Shown here: positions 18,678-27,761 of the stretch, in pieces | Layout of the letters: every line of letters begins with the position of its first letter | Numbering within the stretch: the stretch's first letter is position 1 | From: Mesorhizobium tamadayense | Lineage (GTDB): Bacteria; Pseudomonadota; Alphaproteobacteria; Rhizobiales; Rhizobiaceae | Length of the DNA: 64,000 nt | Assembly: GCF_003863365.1 (NCBI RefSeq) | Contig: NZ_RQXT01000011.1 | Span: 62,001 to 126,000 of the forward strand | Reading direction: 5' to 3' | The notes under the pieces: model-generated | Told to the model about the DNA's origin: nothing | The model's input: the letters and a program-made list of their open reading frames with translations, nothing else | The model's database searches: none | Position numbers and translations under genes: made by a program

Positions 18678-20009
18678 ATGAATATTCCTTCCACCTTGAA
18701 GACGACGGGACGCGCGGCCGCTTCGCTCGCTCTCGTAGCGCTCAGCACCGCCGCCGCCTTCGCGCAGGAGGCCGCGGCTCCGGCCGCGGCGCCGGCGCCC
18801 GCGCTCGACACCGGCAACACCGCCTGGATGCTGACCTCGACGGCGCTGGTGCTGATGATGACCATTCCGGGCCTGGCGCTATTCTACGGCGGCATGGTGC
18901 GCAAGAAGAACGTGCTCGCCACCATCATGCAGAGCTTCGCCATCACCTGCCTGGTGACGGTGCTGTGGTTCATGTTCGGCTATTCGCTCGCCTTCTCCGA
19001 CGGCGGCGGCCTCAACAAGTTCGTCGGCGGCTTCTCGAAATTCTTCCACCACGGCATCACCACCGCGACGCTGTGGGCGCCGGGCGTGGCGAACATCCCC
19101 GAATTCGTCTTCTCGATGTTCCAGATGACGTTCGCCATCATCACCCCGGCGCTGATCGCCGGCGCCTTCGCCGAGCGCATGAAGTTCTCGGCACTGCTGA
19201 TCTTCATGGGCCTGTGGCTGGTCTTCGTCTACGCGCCGATCGCCCATTGGGTGTGGGGCGGCGGCTTCCTTGGCGCTGCCGGCGTGCTCGACTTCGCTGG
19301 CGGCACGGTCGTCCACATCAATGCCGGCGTCGCCGGCCTCGTCTGCGCGCTCGTTCTCGGCAAGCGCGAGGGCTACGGCACCACCAACATGGCGCCGCAT
19401 AACCTCGTCTATTCGGTGATCGGCGCCTCGCTGCTGTGGGTCGGCTGGTTCGGCTTCAACGCCGGTTCGGAGCTTGCAGCCGACGGCCTCGCCGGCGCCG
19501 CGATGATGAACACGCAAGTCGCCACCGCCGCCGCGGCGCTGGCCTGGATGTTCGCCGAATGGATCGTCGCCAAGAAGCCCTCGGTGCTCGGCATCATCTC
19601 GGGCGCCGTCGCCGGCCTGGTCGCGGTGACGCCGGCTTCCGGCTTCGTCAATCCGACCGGCGCCTTCATCATCGGCCTCATCGCCGGCGTCGTCTGCTAC
19701 CTGTCGGCGGTCAAGCTCAAGCATGCGTTCGGCTATGACGACTCCCTCGATGCCTTCGGCGTTCACGGCGTTGGCGGTGTGGTCGGCGCGCTGCTCACCG
19801 GCGCGCTCGCCGATCCGGCGATCAACGCGCTCGGCAAGGACGCCTCGGTCGGCACGCAGGTCTACGGCATCGTCTTCACCATCCTGTGGACGGCGATCGC
19901 CACCTTCGTGATCCTCTTCATCGTCAAGGCGCTGGTCGGCCTGCGTCCGAGCAGCCAGGAAGAGGTCGAAGGCCTCGACGTCACCCAGCACGGCGAAGTG
20001 GTGCCGTAA
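18678..20009 (+). CDS. amtB: Ammonium transporter
   Basis: Inner-membrane ammonium channel. The 443-residue protein has a cleavable signal peptide (to about residue 30, ...ALSTAAAFAQ), a low-complexity Ala/Pro stretch, and eleven core helices. The two pore histidines lie in FAGGTVVHINAGVAGL and DAFGVHGVGGVVGALLTG. The C-tail ends in VEGLDVTQHGEVVP, the usual GlnK-docking end. ATG 18678 follows CGGAGAG. It forms an operon with glnK, 32 bases upstream, and is closed by a strong terminator at 20131. Confidence 0.96.
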   Translation: MNIPSTLKTTGRAAASLALVALSTAAAFAQEAAAPAAAPAPALDTGNTAWMLTSTALVLMMTIPGLALFYGGMVRKKNVLATIMQSFAITCLVTVLWFMFGYSLAFSDGGGLNKFVGGFSKFFHHGITTATLWAPGVANIPEFVFSMFQMTFAIITPALIAGAFAERMKFSALLIFMGLWLVFVYAPIAHWVWGGGFLGAAGVLDFAGGTVVHINAGVAGLVCALVLGKREGYGTTNMAPHNLVYSVIGASLLWVGWFGFNAGSELAADGLAGAAMMNTQVATAAAALAWMFAEWIVAKKPSVLGIISGAVAGLVAVTPASGFVNPTGAFIIGLIAGVVCYLSAVKLKHAFGYDDSLDAFGVHGVGGVVGALLTGALADPAINALGKDASVGTQVYGIVFTILWTAIATFVILFIVKALVGLRPSSQEEVEGLDVTQHGEVVP

Positions 20010-20130
20010 GGCCGGGCCTTGCCAAAGGGGCCGGCGGATCCTCCTCCCGCCGGCCCGGATATCACCAAAGCCGCTGAGCGGTTCACTCCCAAGATCCCGT
20101 CGTGACGCTCTCAAAAGGGGCTCACGCCTT

Positions 20131-20163
20131 GAGGCCCGGAAAATTTTCCGGGCCTCTTTTTTT
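20131..20163 (+). terminator. Rho-independent terminator of glnK-amtB
   Basis: A perfect 26-base palindrome (GAGGCCCGGAAAA and its complement, 20131-20156) is followed by seven T residues. It is the clearest terminator in the window. Confidence 0.9.
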
Positions 20164-20311
20164 GGAAATCGGGTGCAAACGGGAGGCCATTTCCGACGCG
20201 ATCACGTTCGCGTGATGCGCAAACGGGAAGAAACATAGGGCTTTCGGGTTCCGTACCGGGACTGCGACCGCCATCCTGGCGCTCGCCAAATATCAGGGAA
20301 GGAACCAACTA

Positions 20312-20587
20312 ATGAACTTCAAGAATATCTTCCTGGGAGCAATGGCTCTGTCGATGGTCAGCGGCGTTGCACTTGCTGGCGCTCTCGACGAGCCTGACAA
20401 TATGGCCCCGTTCTTCACCGATTCCAGCATGAAGACGATGAAGCCCGAGGCCGATTTCAAGGCGGCCTGGGCTGCGACCGCGAAGGACAAGCAGGACATG
20501 ATGATGAAGGAGTGCCAGGACGCGGCGATGAGCAAGCCCCACGCCGAATTCTGCGCCAGCCTGATGCAGTATGCCGGTCACAAATAA
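20312..20587 (+). CDS. Small secreted hypothetical protein (91 aa)
   Basis: Sec signal peptide (MNFKNIFLGAMALSMVSGVALA) followed by a 69-residue mature protein that is helical, Met-rich and has two cysteines (KECQDAAM and EFCASLMQ), probably a disulfide in the periplasm. It lies between amtB and ftsK on the same strand with its own upstream space. I do not recognise a family. Confidence 0.75.
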   Translation: MNFKNIFLGAMALSMVSGVALAGALDEPDNMAPFFTDSSMKTMKPEADFKAAWAATAKDKQDMMMKECQDAAMSKPHAEFCASLMQYAGHK

Positions 20588-20643
20588 TTTGCGGAAGGTC
20601 GGGTCCGGACGGGCCTGATCGTTTTCGTCGTTGCCAATCAGGG

Positions 20644-20670
20644 ATGGCGGGCTTCGCGGCCCGCCATTTC
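20644..20670 (+). terminator. Probable terminator after the small secreted protein gene
   Basis: ATGGCGGGC (20644-20652) pairs with GCCCGCCAT (20659-20667) around TTCGCG, followed by TTCCTTT. The T tract is interrupted, so efficiency is uncertain. Confidence 0.55.
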
Positions 20671-20702
20671 CTTTCTGCGAGGCACCTGGTGAAAGGCCAT
20701 GG

Positions 20703-20717
20703 TTAATGCGGCCTTAA
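20703..20717. promoter_or_regulatory. CtrA-like box upstream of ftsK
   Basis: TTAA (20703-20706), seven bases, TTAA (20714-20717) followed by CC: a full match to the CtrA consensus, 82 bases before the ftsK start. It suggests cell-cycle control of ftsK. Confidence 0.5.
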
Positions 20718-20798
20718 CCTTCCCACCGATAGTCTGGCGTTCGAATCTGCCGGAGTGCGTCATGCGCCCGGCCAGGCAACGACTTACGGGGAAGAAGC

Positions 20799-23444
20799 AT
20801 GCGTTCAGGCGCTTCAGCACCGCTCGCGCTGACCGATACGGGGCACGGCATCCAGGCGTTCGCGCGCCGGCAGGTCGGACGGCTGGCCGGCGCCGGCCTT
20901 TTCGTGTTCACCGCGTTCGGCGTCGCCAGCCTGGCCACCTGGAACGTCGCCGACCCGAGCTTCTCGCACGCCACCAACAACATCGTCACCAACGCCATGG
21001 GCTATGCAGGCGCGGTGTTTTCCGACCTCGCCATGCAGTTCTTCGGCCTTGCCGCGGTCGCCGGCCTGGTGCCGGCGGTGATCTGGGGTTTTCTCCTCTT
21101 CTCCGCGCGGGGCGTCGACAGGCTGCCGAAGCGCGGGCTTGCCTGGTTCGGCTTCGCGCTGCTTGCCGCGGCGATCGCCGGCTGCGTCACGCCGCCCAAC
21201 ACCTGGCCGCTGCCGACCGGCCTGGGCGGTGTCTTCGGCGACATGGTGCTGAAGATCCCGGGCATCGCCGTCGGCGGCTATCCGAAGGGTCTTTTCGCCA
21301 GCATCATCACCGTTGTGCTTGCAGCACCCGCCCTGTGGCTGTTCGCCTATGGCTCGGCGCTGATCTCGCGCAAGAACGGCTTTGCCGTCATGGATCGCGC
21401 CGCCGGGCCTGATCCGCGCGAGCAGGACGAATTGCTGTTCGACGAGGATGAGGACGAGGGCGACGAAGGCATTCTTGCGCTCGGCGCCATCACCCATTGG
21501 TGGCTGTCGTTCCGTGCCTGGATGCACCGCCGCGCCGCGCGCCGCAGGCAGGAGCGCGACGAGTTCGAGCCTCAGATGGAGCCGCGCGCCAGCGCCTGGC
21601 GACGCGCCGCCGAACGGGTCGAATCGGCCGAGTATGCCGAGGCCAGGATGAGCCCTGGCGGGCGGGCCCGCGTCGAGCCGGAATTCTTTGCCGCCATGGT
21701 CAACGACCGCAGCGCTTCGGTCGATCCCGTCGATGACGACGTCTTCGACGACGAAGAGGCCGATTTCGACGACGAGGAGCCTGTCCAGCGCCGCGCCAAT
21801 GTGCGCAACTTCCGATCCGACGCGGCGACCCGTGTGGCAGCCCCGGCGCCGCGCCCGGTGCAGGGCGCGCGCGTCCAGCGCGAGGCGCAGACCTCGCTGA
21901 TCGGCTCCGGCACGTTCGAGATGCCGTCGCTGCATTTCCTGTCCGAGCCGAAGAACGTGGCGAAGGACCCGAGCCTGTCGAAGGATGCGCTGGAGCAGAA
22001 CGCAAGGCTGCTCGAAGGCGTGCTCGAGGACTTCGGCGTCAAGGGCGAGATCATCCATGTCCGCCCGGGTCCGGTCGTCACGCTCTATGAGCTCGAACCC
22101 GCGCCCGGTATAAAGTCCTCACGCGTCATCGGCCTCTCCGACGACATCGCCCGCTCGATGAGCGCGATCGCCTGCCGTGTCGCCGTCGTGCCCGGCCGCA
22201 ACGCCATCGGCATCGAGCTGCCCAATGCCAAGCGCGAGACGGTCTATCTCAGGGAGATCATGGCCAGCCGCGACTTCGAGACGACCAAGGCCAAGCTGGC
22301 GCTGGCGCTCGGCAAAACAATCAACGGCGAGGCGGTAATCGTCGACATCGCCAAGATGCCGCACGTGCTGGTGGCCGGCACCACCGGCTCGGGCAAGTCG
22401 GTCGCCATCAACACCATGATCCTGTCGCTGCTTTACCGGCTGACGCCGCAGGAATGCCGGCTGATCATGATCGACCCGAAGATGCTCGAGCTCTCGGTCT
22501 ATGACGGCATCCCACATCTGCTCACGCCCGTCGTCACCGATCCGAAGAAGGCGGTGGTGGCGCTGAAATGGACCGTGCGCGAGATGGAGGACCGCTACCG
22601 CAAGATGTCCAAGGTCGGCGTGCGCAACATCGACGGTTTCAACGCGCGCGTCAGCCAAGCCGAGAAGAAGGGCGAAAAAATCTCGCGCACCGTGCAGACC
22701 GGCTTCGACCGCCAGACCGGCGAGGCGATCTACGAGACGGAGGATCTCGACCTCGAGCCGATGCCCTATATCGTCGTCATCATCGACGAGATGGCCGACC
22801 TGATGATGGTGGCCGGCAAGGACATCGAAGGCGCGGTGCAGCGCCTGGCGCAGATGGCGCGCGCCGCCGGCATCCATGTCATCATGGCGACGCAGCGCCC
22901 ATCGGTCGATGTCATCACCGGCACGATCAAGGCCAACTTCCCCACCCGCATCTCCTTCCAGGTGACGTCGAAGATCGACAGCCGCACCATTTTGGGCGAG
23001 CAGGGTGCCGAGCAGCTACTCGGCATGGGCGACATGCTCTACATGGCCGGCGGCGGCCGCATCCAGCGCGTCCACGGCCCCTTCGTCTCGGACGACGAGG
23101 TCGAGCGGATCGTCGGGCATCTCAAGCTGCAGGGCGTGCCCGAATATCTCGACGCCATCACCGAGGACGACGAGGACGACGATGAGGAAGGCGGCTCCTC
23201 GGGCAGGAGCTCCGGCGGTGGTGGCGGCAATTTCGAGGATTCCGACGACCCCTACGACCAGGCGGTGGCGGTGGTGCTGCGCGACGGCAAGGCCTCGACC
23301 AGCTACATCCAGCGCCGGCTCGGCATCGGCTACAACCGCGCCGCCTCGATCATCGAGAAGATGGAGAAGGAAGGCATCGTCGGCCCGGCCAACCACGCCG
23401 GCAAGCGCGAGATCCTCGTTCCCACCGAGGAGGACAAGTTCTAG
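20799..23444 (+). CDS. ftsK: DNA translocase FtsK
   Basis: Septal motor that pumps chromosome ends through the closing septum and triggers dimer resolution. The 881-residue protein has four N-terminal membrane helices (to about residue 200), a short acidic and Arg-rich linker (200-390), then the RecA-like motor with Walker A GTTGSGKS near 527 and Walker [13 protein letters not shown] near 660, and a C-terminal winged gamma domain ([23 protein letters not shown]) that reads KOPS sites. A Gly/Ser/acid-rich stretch before gamma acts as a spacer. GGGGAAG precedes ATG 20799. A CtrA-like box is upstream. Confidence 0.96.
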   Translation: MRSGASAPLALTDTGHGIQAFARRQVGRLAGAGLFVFTAFGVASLATWNVADPSFSHATNNIVTNAMGYAGAVFSDLAMQFFGLAAVAGLVPAVIWGFLLFSARGVDRLPKRGLAWFGFALLAAAIAGCVTPPNTWPLPTGLGGVFGDMVLKIPGIAVGGYPKGLFASIITVVLAAPALWLFAYGSALISRKNGFAVMDRAAGPDPREQDELLFDEDEDEGDEGILALGAITHWWLSFRAWMHRRAARRRQERDEFEPQMEPRASAWRRAAERVESAEYAEARMSPGGRARVEPEFFAAMVNDRSASVDPVDDDVFDDEEADFDDEEPVQRRANVRNFRSDAATRVAAPAPRPVQGARVQREAQTSLIGSGTFEMPSLHFLSEPKNVAKDPSLSKDALEQNARLLEGVLEDFGVKGEIIHVRPGPVVTLYELEPAPGIKSSRVIGLSDDIARSMSAIACRVAVVPGRNAIGIELPNAKRETVYLREIMASRDFETTKAKLALALGKTINGEAVIVDIAKMPHVLVAGTTGSGKSVAINTMILSLLYRLTPQECRLIMIDPKMLELSVYDGIPHLLTPVVTDPKKAVVALKWTVREMEDRYRKMSKVGVRNIDGFNARVSQAEKKGEKISRTVQTGFDRQTGEAIYETEDLDLEPMPYIVVIIDEMADLMMVAGKDIEGAVQRLAQMARAAGIHVIMATQRPSVDVITGTIKANFPTRISFQVTSKIDSRTILGEQGAEQLLGMGDMLYMAGGGRIQRVHGPFVSDDEVERIVGHLKLQGVPEYLDAITEDDEDDDEEGGSSGRSSGGGGGNFEDSDDPYDQAVAVVLRDGKASTSYIQRRLGIGYNRAASIIEKMEKEGIVGPANHAGKREILVPTEEDKF

Positions 23445-23592
23445 GGTCTGGTGGCCCGTCGATCCGGCCGGCGGGCAACTTTGAACCTTCCGGCGCGTTC
23501 ACGCGACGAAGCGCCGAGTGATCTGCCAAACTTAGGCCTAACTGGGGGTCCAGAGACTTCAGACCCAAGACGAACCACAGGAAGTGACCGGC

Positions 23593-24261
23593 ATGAAGAC
23601 CCTGACAGATTTCGCCCCAGCCCGCCGGCAGGTGCTCGGCCTTGGCCTGGTGCTCGCGGGAGCCGCGGCCATCAACGTCGTGCCCGGCTTCCAGCTCCTG
23701 GCCCAGGCGCAGGCCGCGATTCCGCCGGCGGCGCAAAAGATCGCCGACCACTTCTCCTCGGTCAAATCGATGAGCGGCGAGTTCGTGCAGTTCGGCCCGA
23801 AGGGCGAGCAGACCGGCGGCAAGTTCTTCCTCGAACGCCCCGGCAAGATCCGCTTCAACTACGACGGATCGTCGAATTTCCGGGTGATCTCCGACGGCAA
23901 ATCGGTCGTCATCCTCAACAAGAAGCTCAACACCTCAGACCTCTATCCGCTGTCGAAGACGCCTTTGAAGCTGTTGCTCGACGACAGGATCGACCTGTCC
24001 GGCGGGCGCGTGAAGGCCGTCAAGGAAGAGGACGACCTCACCACCATCCAGCTGTCCGACAAGTCGGTGTTCGGCAATGCCCGGATCACCATGATGTTCG
24101 ATCCCAAGAGCTACGAGCTGCGCCAGTGGACGATCACCGACGCGCAGGGCAAGGACACGACGGTGATGATCTTCAACGTCAAGGAAGGCGTCTCAATCCC
24201 GCCCGACACCTTCGCCATCGACTATACGGCGAACCGCGAGCTGAATACCAAGACAAGATAG
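23593..24261 (+). CDS. lolA: LolA-family outer-membrane lipoprotein carrier
   Basis: Periplasmic chaperone family that carries lipoproteins to the outer membrane. The 222-residue product has a signal sequence (to about residue 40) and the LolA-like core IADHFSSVKSMSGEFVQFGPKGEQTGGKFFLERPGKIRFNYDGSS. The signal contains RRQVLGLGLVLAG after Ala, resembling a Tat motif, which is unusual for LolA. ATG 23593 follows GGAAG. The ftsK-lolA-xthA order is a known rhizobial arrangement. Confidence 0.88.
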   Translation: MKTLTDFAPARRQVLGLGLVLAGAAAINVVPGFQLLAQAQAAIPPAAQKIADHFSSVKSMSGEFVQFGPKGEQTGGKFFLERPGKIRFNYDGSSNFRVISDGKSVVILNKKLNTSDLYPLSKTPLKLLLDDRIDLSGGRVKAVKEEDDLTTIQLSDKSVFGNARITMMFDPKSYELRQWTITDAQGKDTTVMIFNVKEGVSIPPDTFAIDYTANRELNTKTR

Positions 24262-24388
24262 CTTGCTTCGTCTTGGGTAGCCTTGCGAGCGTTGGCGAGC
24301 GCTGACCTCGGCAATTGTCGCCCAGCTTGTTTTTACGGCGCGCGGCTGGCAGTAGTTCGGCGACTTACCCCGTCCCGGACCTCGCCGC

Positions 24389-25195
24389 ATGCCTTTCACC
24401 GTCGCCACCTGGAACATCAACTCCGTGCGCCTGCGCATGCCGATCGTCGAGCGGCTCTTGAAAGAGCATGCGCCCGACGTGCTCTGCCTGCAGGAGACCA
24501 AGGTCCCGGACGAGCTTTTTCCCGAAAAGGCCTTCCGCAAGGCCGGCTACGAGCACATCCTTTTCCACGGCCAGAAGGGCTACCACGGCGTCGCGACAGT
24601 GGCGCGCCGCCCGATCGAGCTGGTCGAGAAGCGACGCTTCTGCGAGATCGAAGACAGCCGCCATCTGTCGGTCAAGGTTCAGGCCGGCGACAGGTCGATC
24701 CTGCTGCATAATTTCTATGTGCCAGCCGGTGGCGACGAGCCCGATCCCGTCATCAACCGCAAATTCCGGCACAAGCTCGATTTCGTCGCCGAGATGAACG
24801 GCGTTCCGGCGAGCCAGGACGAGGTATCCGCCTCGATCCTGGTCGGCGACCTCAACATCGCGCCGCAGGAGCACGACGTCTGGTCGCACAAGCAGCTGCT
24901 CAACGTCGTCAGCCACACGCCGGTCGAGACGTTAAATTTCGAGGCGATGCGGCAGGCCGGCGGCTGGGTCGACCTGATGCGGCTCAACATGCCCGCCGAG
25001 CAAAAACTCTACACCTGGTGGAGCTATCGCGCGAAGGACTGGGAAGCCTCCGATCGCGGCCGCCGGCTCGACCATGTCTGGTCATCGGCCAATCTGGTGC
25101 CGAGCTTTGCCGGCTACGAGATCCTGAAGGTCGCGCGGGGGTGGGAAAAGCCGTCGGACCACGTGCCAGTGATCGCGAAGTTTGATTTGGAGTAG
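24389..25195 (+). CDS. xthA: Exodeoxyribonuclease III
   Basis: AP endonuclease and 3'-5' exonuclease of base excision repair. The 268-residue protein has the endonuclease/exonuclease/phosphatase core: VATWNINSVRLR, LCLQETKVPDELFP with the metal-binding Glu, LVGDLNIAP, and the final catalytic SDHVPVIAKF. Length fits the family. It is the last gene of the ftsK-lolA-xthA cluster, 127 bases after lolA. Confidence 0.94.
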   Translation: MPFTVATWNINSVRLRMPIVERLLKEHAPDVLCLQETKVPDELFPEKAFRKAGYEHILFHGQKGYHGVATVARRPIELVEKRRFCEIEDSRHLSVKVQAGDRSILLHNFYVPAGGDEPDPVINRKFRHKLDFVAEMNGVPASQDEVSASILVGDLNIAPQEHDVWSHKQLLNVVSHTPVETLNFEAMRQAGGWVDLMRLNMPAEQKLYTWWSYRAKDWEASDRGRRLDHVWSSANLVPSFAGYEILKVARGWEKPSDHVPVIAKFDLE

Positions 25196-25235
25196 CTTTG
25201 CCTTCGTCCCGGGACAAGGAGCGAGCGACGCTTCC

Positions 25236-25442
25236 CTACCAATCGCTGAGCTTGGTATCCGCGGTATATTCCTGGCCCTCGATATCCTTCACCACGGCCT
25301 GGCCGCAGCGCATCGACTTGGTCGTCTTGTCATAGGCATAGGTCGGCGAGCCGAACAGGTGCCAGCCCTTGTTCAGGGCCGCCGTCACCTTGTGGCAGAA
25401 GCTGGCATCGTCCGGACCGGACAGAAAGCGGTAGAGTTTCAT
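25236..25442 (-). CDS. DUF1737 domain protein (68 aa)
   Basis: Small protein beginning MKLYRFLSGPDDASFCHKVTAALNKGWHLFGSPTYAYD, matching the DUF1737 pattern in which a short N-terminal domain is combined with Gly-Trp-Xaa-Leu-Xaa-Gly. Function unknown. The frame runs upstream to 25475, but ATG 25442 starts the domain. It lies 29 bases after the CitE-type gene on the same strand and may be co-transcribed. Confidence 0.75.
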   Translation of the reverse strand: MKLYRFLSGPDDASFCHKVTAALNKGWHLFGSPTYAYDKTTKSMRCGQAVVKDIEGQEYTADTKLSDW

Positions 25443-25471
25443 GTTGCAACCTTGTGGTGAATCCCAGCGCA

Positions 25472-26347
25472 TCATGCGCCGATGATTGCGGCCTTCGCCA
25501 GAAGTTTCGCGGCCTCGGCCAGATGCAGCCGCTCGACCATGCGGCCGTCCAGCGCAATGACGCTTTTGCCGGCATTTTCGGGCCGTGAGAACGCCTCCCT
25601 GATCGCGCGCGCCCAGGCCAGCGTCTCGGGCGACGGCGCAAAGGCGCGGTTCGCCGGCTCGATCTGCGCGGGATGGATCAGCGACTTGCCGTCAAAACCC
25701 ATGGCGGCCGCCTCGGTGCATTCGCGGGCAAACCCGTCCAGGTCGCGAAAGTCGTTGGCGACGCCGTCGATCACGTCGAGGCCGCCGGCGCGGGCGGCCA
25801 GCACCAGCTGCATCAGCCATGGCATCAGGTAGCGACGGTCGGTCGAGATACCAGTTGCCTTCACCAGATCGTTCGTTCCGGCAACAAAACAAGCAAGGCG
25901 TGAAGCCGGATCGCGGCCGAGCTCGGCGATGGCGCCGATGTTGAGCAGGGCCTTGGGCGTCTCGATCATCGCCCACAGTTTTACTGTGTCGAGCGCAAAA
26001 TTGTCGTCGAGCAGGTCGCCGGCCTCGAGGATGTCGCGCGGCGTGCCAATCTTGGGCAAAAGGATGCCGTCGGGCTCTGCCTTGGCTAAGACTAAAAGGT
26101 CGTCAATGCCCCATTCGGATGCGAGCGGATTGACGCGCACCACCATCTCGCGACGCCGTTCGGCGCGCGCGGCCAGAACGCCTGCAAGCTTGTCGCGTGC
26201 GGAAACCTTGTCCGCGGGTGCCACGCCATCCTCGAGGTCGATGATGACCGCGTCGCAGGCCAAGGACGGGATCTTGGCGAGCGCCTTGTCGTTCGAAGCC
26301 GGCACATAAAGTACCGAGCGGCGCGGGCGGTAAGTTTCGCTGGTCAT
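25472..26347 (-). CDS. HpcH/HpaI aldolase/CitE-family CoA ester lyase
   Basis: 291-residue TIM-barrel enzyme of the citrate lyase beta-subunit/malyl-CoA lyase group. It shows RRSVLYVPASNDKALAK, the metal-binding IDLEDGVAP, a conserved Arg in MVVRVNPL, and MIETPKALLNI. No citD or citF subunits are near, so it is a stand-alone lyase or thioesterase, for example acting on malyl-, citramalyl- or related CoA esters. The exact substrate cannot be chosen from sequence. A type C repeat follows upstream. Confidence 0.85.
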   Translation of the reverse strand: MTSETYRPRRSVLYVPASNDKALAKIPSLACDAVIIDLEDGVAPADKVSARDKLAGVLAARAERRREMVVRVNPLASEWGIDDLLVLAKAEPDGILLPKIGTPRDILEAGDLLDDNFALDTVKLWAMIETPKALLNIGAIAELGRDPASRLACFVAGTNDLVKATGISTDRRYLMPWLMQLVLAARAGGLDVIDGVANDFRDLDGFARECTEAAAMGFDGKSLIHPAQIEPANRAFAPSPETLAWARAIREAFSRPENAGKSVIALDGRMVERLHLAEAAKLLAKAAIIGA

Positions 26348-26436
26348 GGCCGATCTATGCCGGCTGCCGGTGGGGGAGGCAAGTGCGCAGGCAATCGCCC
26401 GACTTGCGTTGGAGACCAGCTAATCGCCGAGATCGG

Positions 26437-26610
26437 CGCCGCCCCTCATCGCCCTGCCGGGCACTCCTCCCCGCATAGTGACTGGGAGAAGGGCTTGCCG
26501 CAACCTCGGCGCCCTTGTTGCGACGTAATTAGCGAAACCGGCGATGACAGCACCCCTCTCCCCATCACTATACGGGGAGAGGATGCCGGCAGGCAGGTGA
26601 GGGGCAGCGC
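26437..26610. repeat. Intergenic repeat family C, copy 2
   Basis: Nearly full copy with both arms and an inner hairpin CTCTCCCCATCACTATACGG-GGAGAG; the core contains AGCGAAACCGGCGATGACAG. Best match is copy 1 at 3969-4112. Confidence 0.75.
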
Positions 26611-26980
26611 TAGCCTCAAGCGATTCGCTCCTGCACGAAATCTGCAAATCAATGCGGAAAACCTCCTCCAATCCGCCCCGAGCTTTTCGCGTCCGCCGGT
26701 GAAACAGGTGGCATGCGAACACTCGGAAACCACCGCTGGTCCCTGCCGCGCCGGCTGCGCAATGACGGCTGGTGGCTCGTCGAGCCGTATAGGCTGCGCC
26801 CCACGGCGAGCATTCTGCCCTTCGTCCCGAGATCGCGGCATGCCGTCCGGACGGCCGTGCGGATGGGAGCCCGGCCATGACGCTCTCCGCCATTCTGCTG
26901 CGCGCTCTCGACAAGCGCGGCGCGGTTGCCCGAGCGGTTTGTCGTTTTCACGGAAACGCGGAACCGCTCCATCTCCTTGT

Positions 26981-27032
26981 TTGACGCAATTCCGGCCCGA
27001 AAACCGTTCAAACTTTTCCCGGAATTGCTCTA
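26981..27032. repeat. Short palindromic repeat family D, copy 1
   Basis: About 52 bases reading TTGACGCAATTCCGG ... CCCGGAATTGCTCTAA, the reverse orientation of the element at 32658-32709. This AGAGCAATTCC type recurs in rhizobial intergenic DNA. Confidence 0.6.
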
Positions 27033-27065
27033 ATCCTGCCGTCACCGAACCGGGCCGCTGATTCC

Positions 27066-27761
27066 ATGCCGCACAACATCCTCGTCGCCGACGACGATCC
27101 GCACATTCGCGAGATCATCTGCTTCGCGCTGGAAAAGGCCGGCATGACGACGCTTGCCGTCGCCGACGGCGCCGCCGCCCTGCAGGCGGTCGAGCGCCAG
27201 GCGCCCGACCTCATCGTGCTCGACATCGGCATGCCGGAGATGGACGGGCTGGAGGTCTGCCGCAGGCTGCGCCAGCGCTCCGATGTGCCGGTGCTGTTCC
27301 TGTCCGCGCGGGATGAGGAAATCGACCGCATCCTGGGTCTGGAAATGGGCGGCGACGACTATGTGACAAAGCCGTTCAGCCCGCGCGAGCTGGTCGCCCG
27401 CGTCAATGTCATCCTGCGGCGCGCGCGTCCTGCGCCGGTGCAGGAAGCGAGCGACCGGCAGTTCGCGCATGGCAGGCTCACGCTTGTTCCGGCCAGCCAT
27501 GCGGCGAGCTTCGACAGCAAGCCGCTGGTGCTGACGGCCATCGAGTTCGCCATCGTCAAGGGCTTTCTCGCCCGCCCGCTTCACGTGCTTGGCCGCGACG
27601 CGGTGATGGCCAATGCCTATCAATCGAACATCCATGTCTCCGAGCGCACCGTCGACAGCCACATCCGCAACATCCGCGCCAAGCTCGCGGCCGTCGGCTG
27701 CGTGGATGCGATCGAGACCGTGCATGGCGTCGGCTTCCGGCTCGGCCGATGCGGTGGTTGA
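27066..27761 (+). CDS. Two-component response regulator, OmpR/PhoB type
   Basis: 231-residue transcription regulator. The receiver (1-120) has the acidic pair DDD at 9-11, phosphoacceptor Asp53 in VLDIGMPEMDG and Lys in VTKPFSPREL; the C-terminal half is an OmpR winged helix (NIHVSERTVDSHIRNIRAKL). Its gene overlaps the following kinase by 13 bases. The pair resembles CreB/CreC in overall layout, but the target genes are unknown; the FAD oxidoreductase downstream is one candidate. Confidence 0.9.
   Translation: MPHNILVADDDPHIREIICFALEKAGMTTLAVADGAAALQAVERQAPDLIVLDIGMPEMDGLEVCRRLRQRSDVPVLFLSARDEEIDRILGLEMGGDDYVTKPFSPRELVARVNVILRRARPAPVQEASDRQFAHGRLTLVPASHAASFDSKPLVLTAIEFAIVKGFLARPLHVLGRDAVMANAYQSNIHVSERTVDSHIRNIRAKLAAVGCVDAIETVHGVGFRLGRCGG

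Larger units (their letters stand above)
26348..27065. other. Gene-poor interval before the two-component system
   Basis: Holds repeat C copy 2 (26437-26610), about 370 bases with no convincing gene, and a short type D repeat at 26981-27032. Overlapping frames on both strands have no recognisable domain or ribosome site. Confidence 0.6.

Noticed and set aside
18879..20114. Long minus-strand frame opposite amtB (411 aa)
   Set aside because: Opposite strand of a clear transporter; Asp/Arg/Gly-rich composition typical of antisense frames.
20814..22058. Long minus-strand frame opposite ftsK (414 aa)
   Set aside because: Shadow of the real gene caused by high GC at third positions; composition is His/Arg/Ala-rich with no domain.
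26446..27045. Minus-strand frame of 199 aa between repeats C and D
   Set aside because: Passes through two repeats, has no domain or ribosome site, and overlaps other equally unsupported frames.
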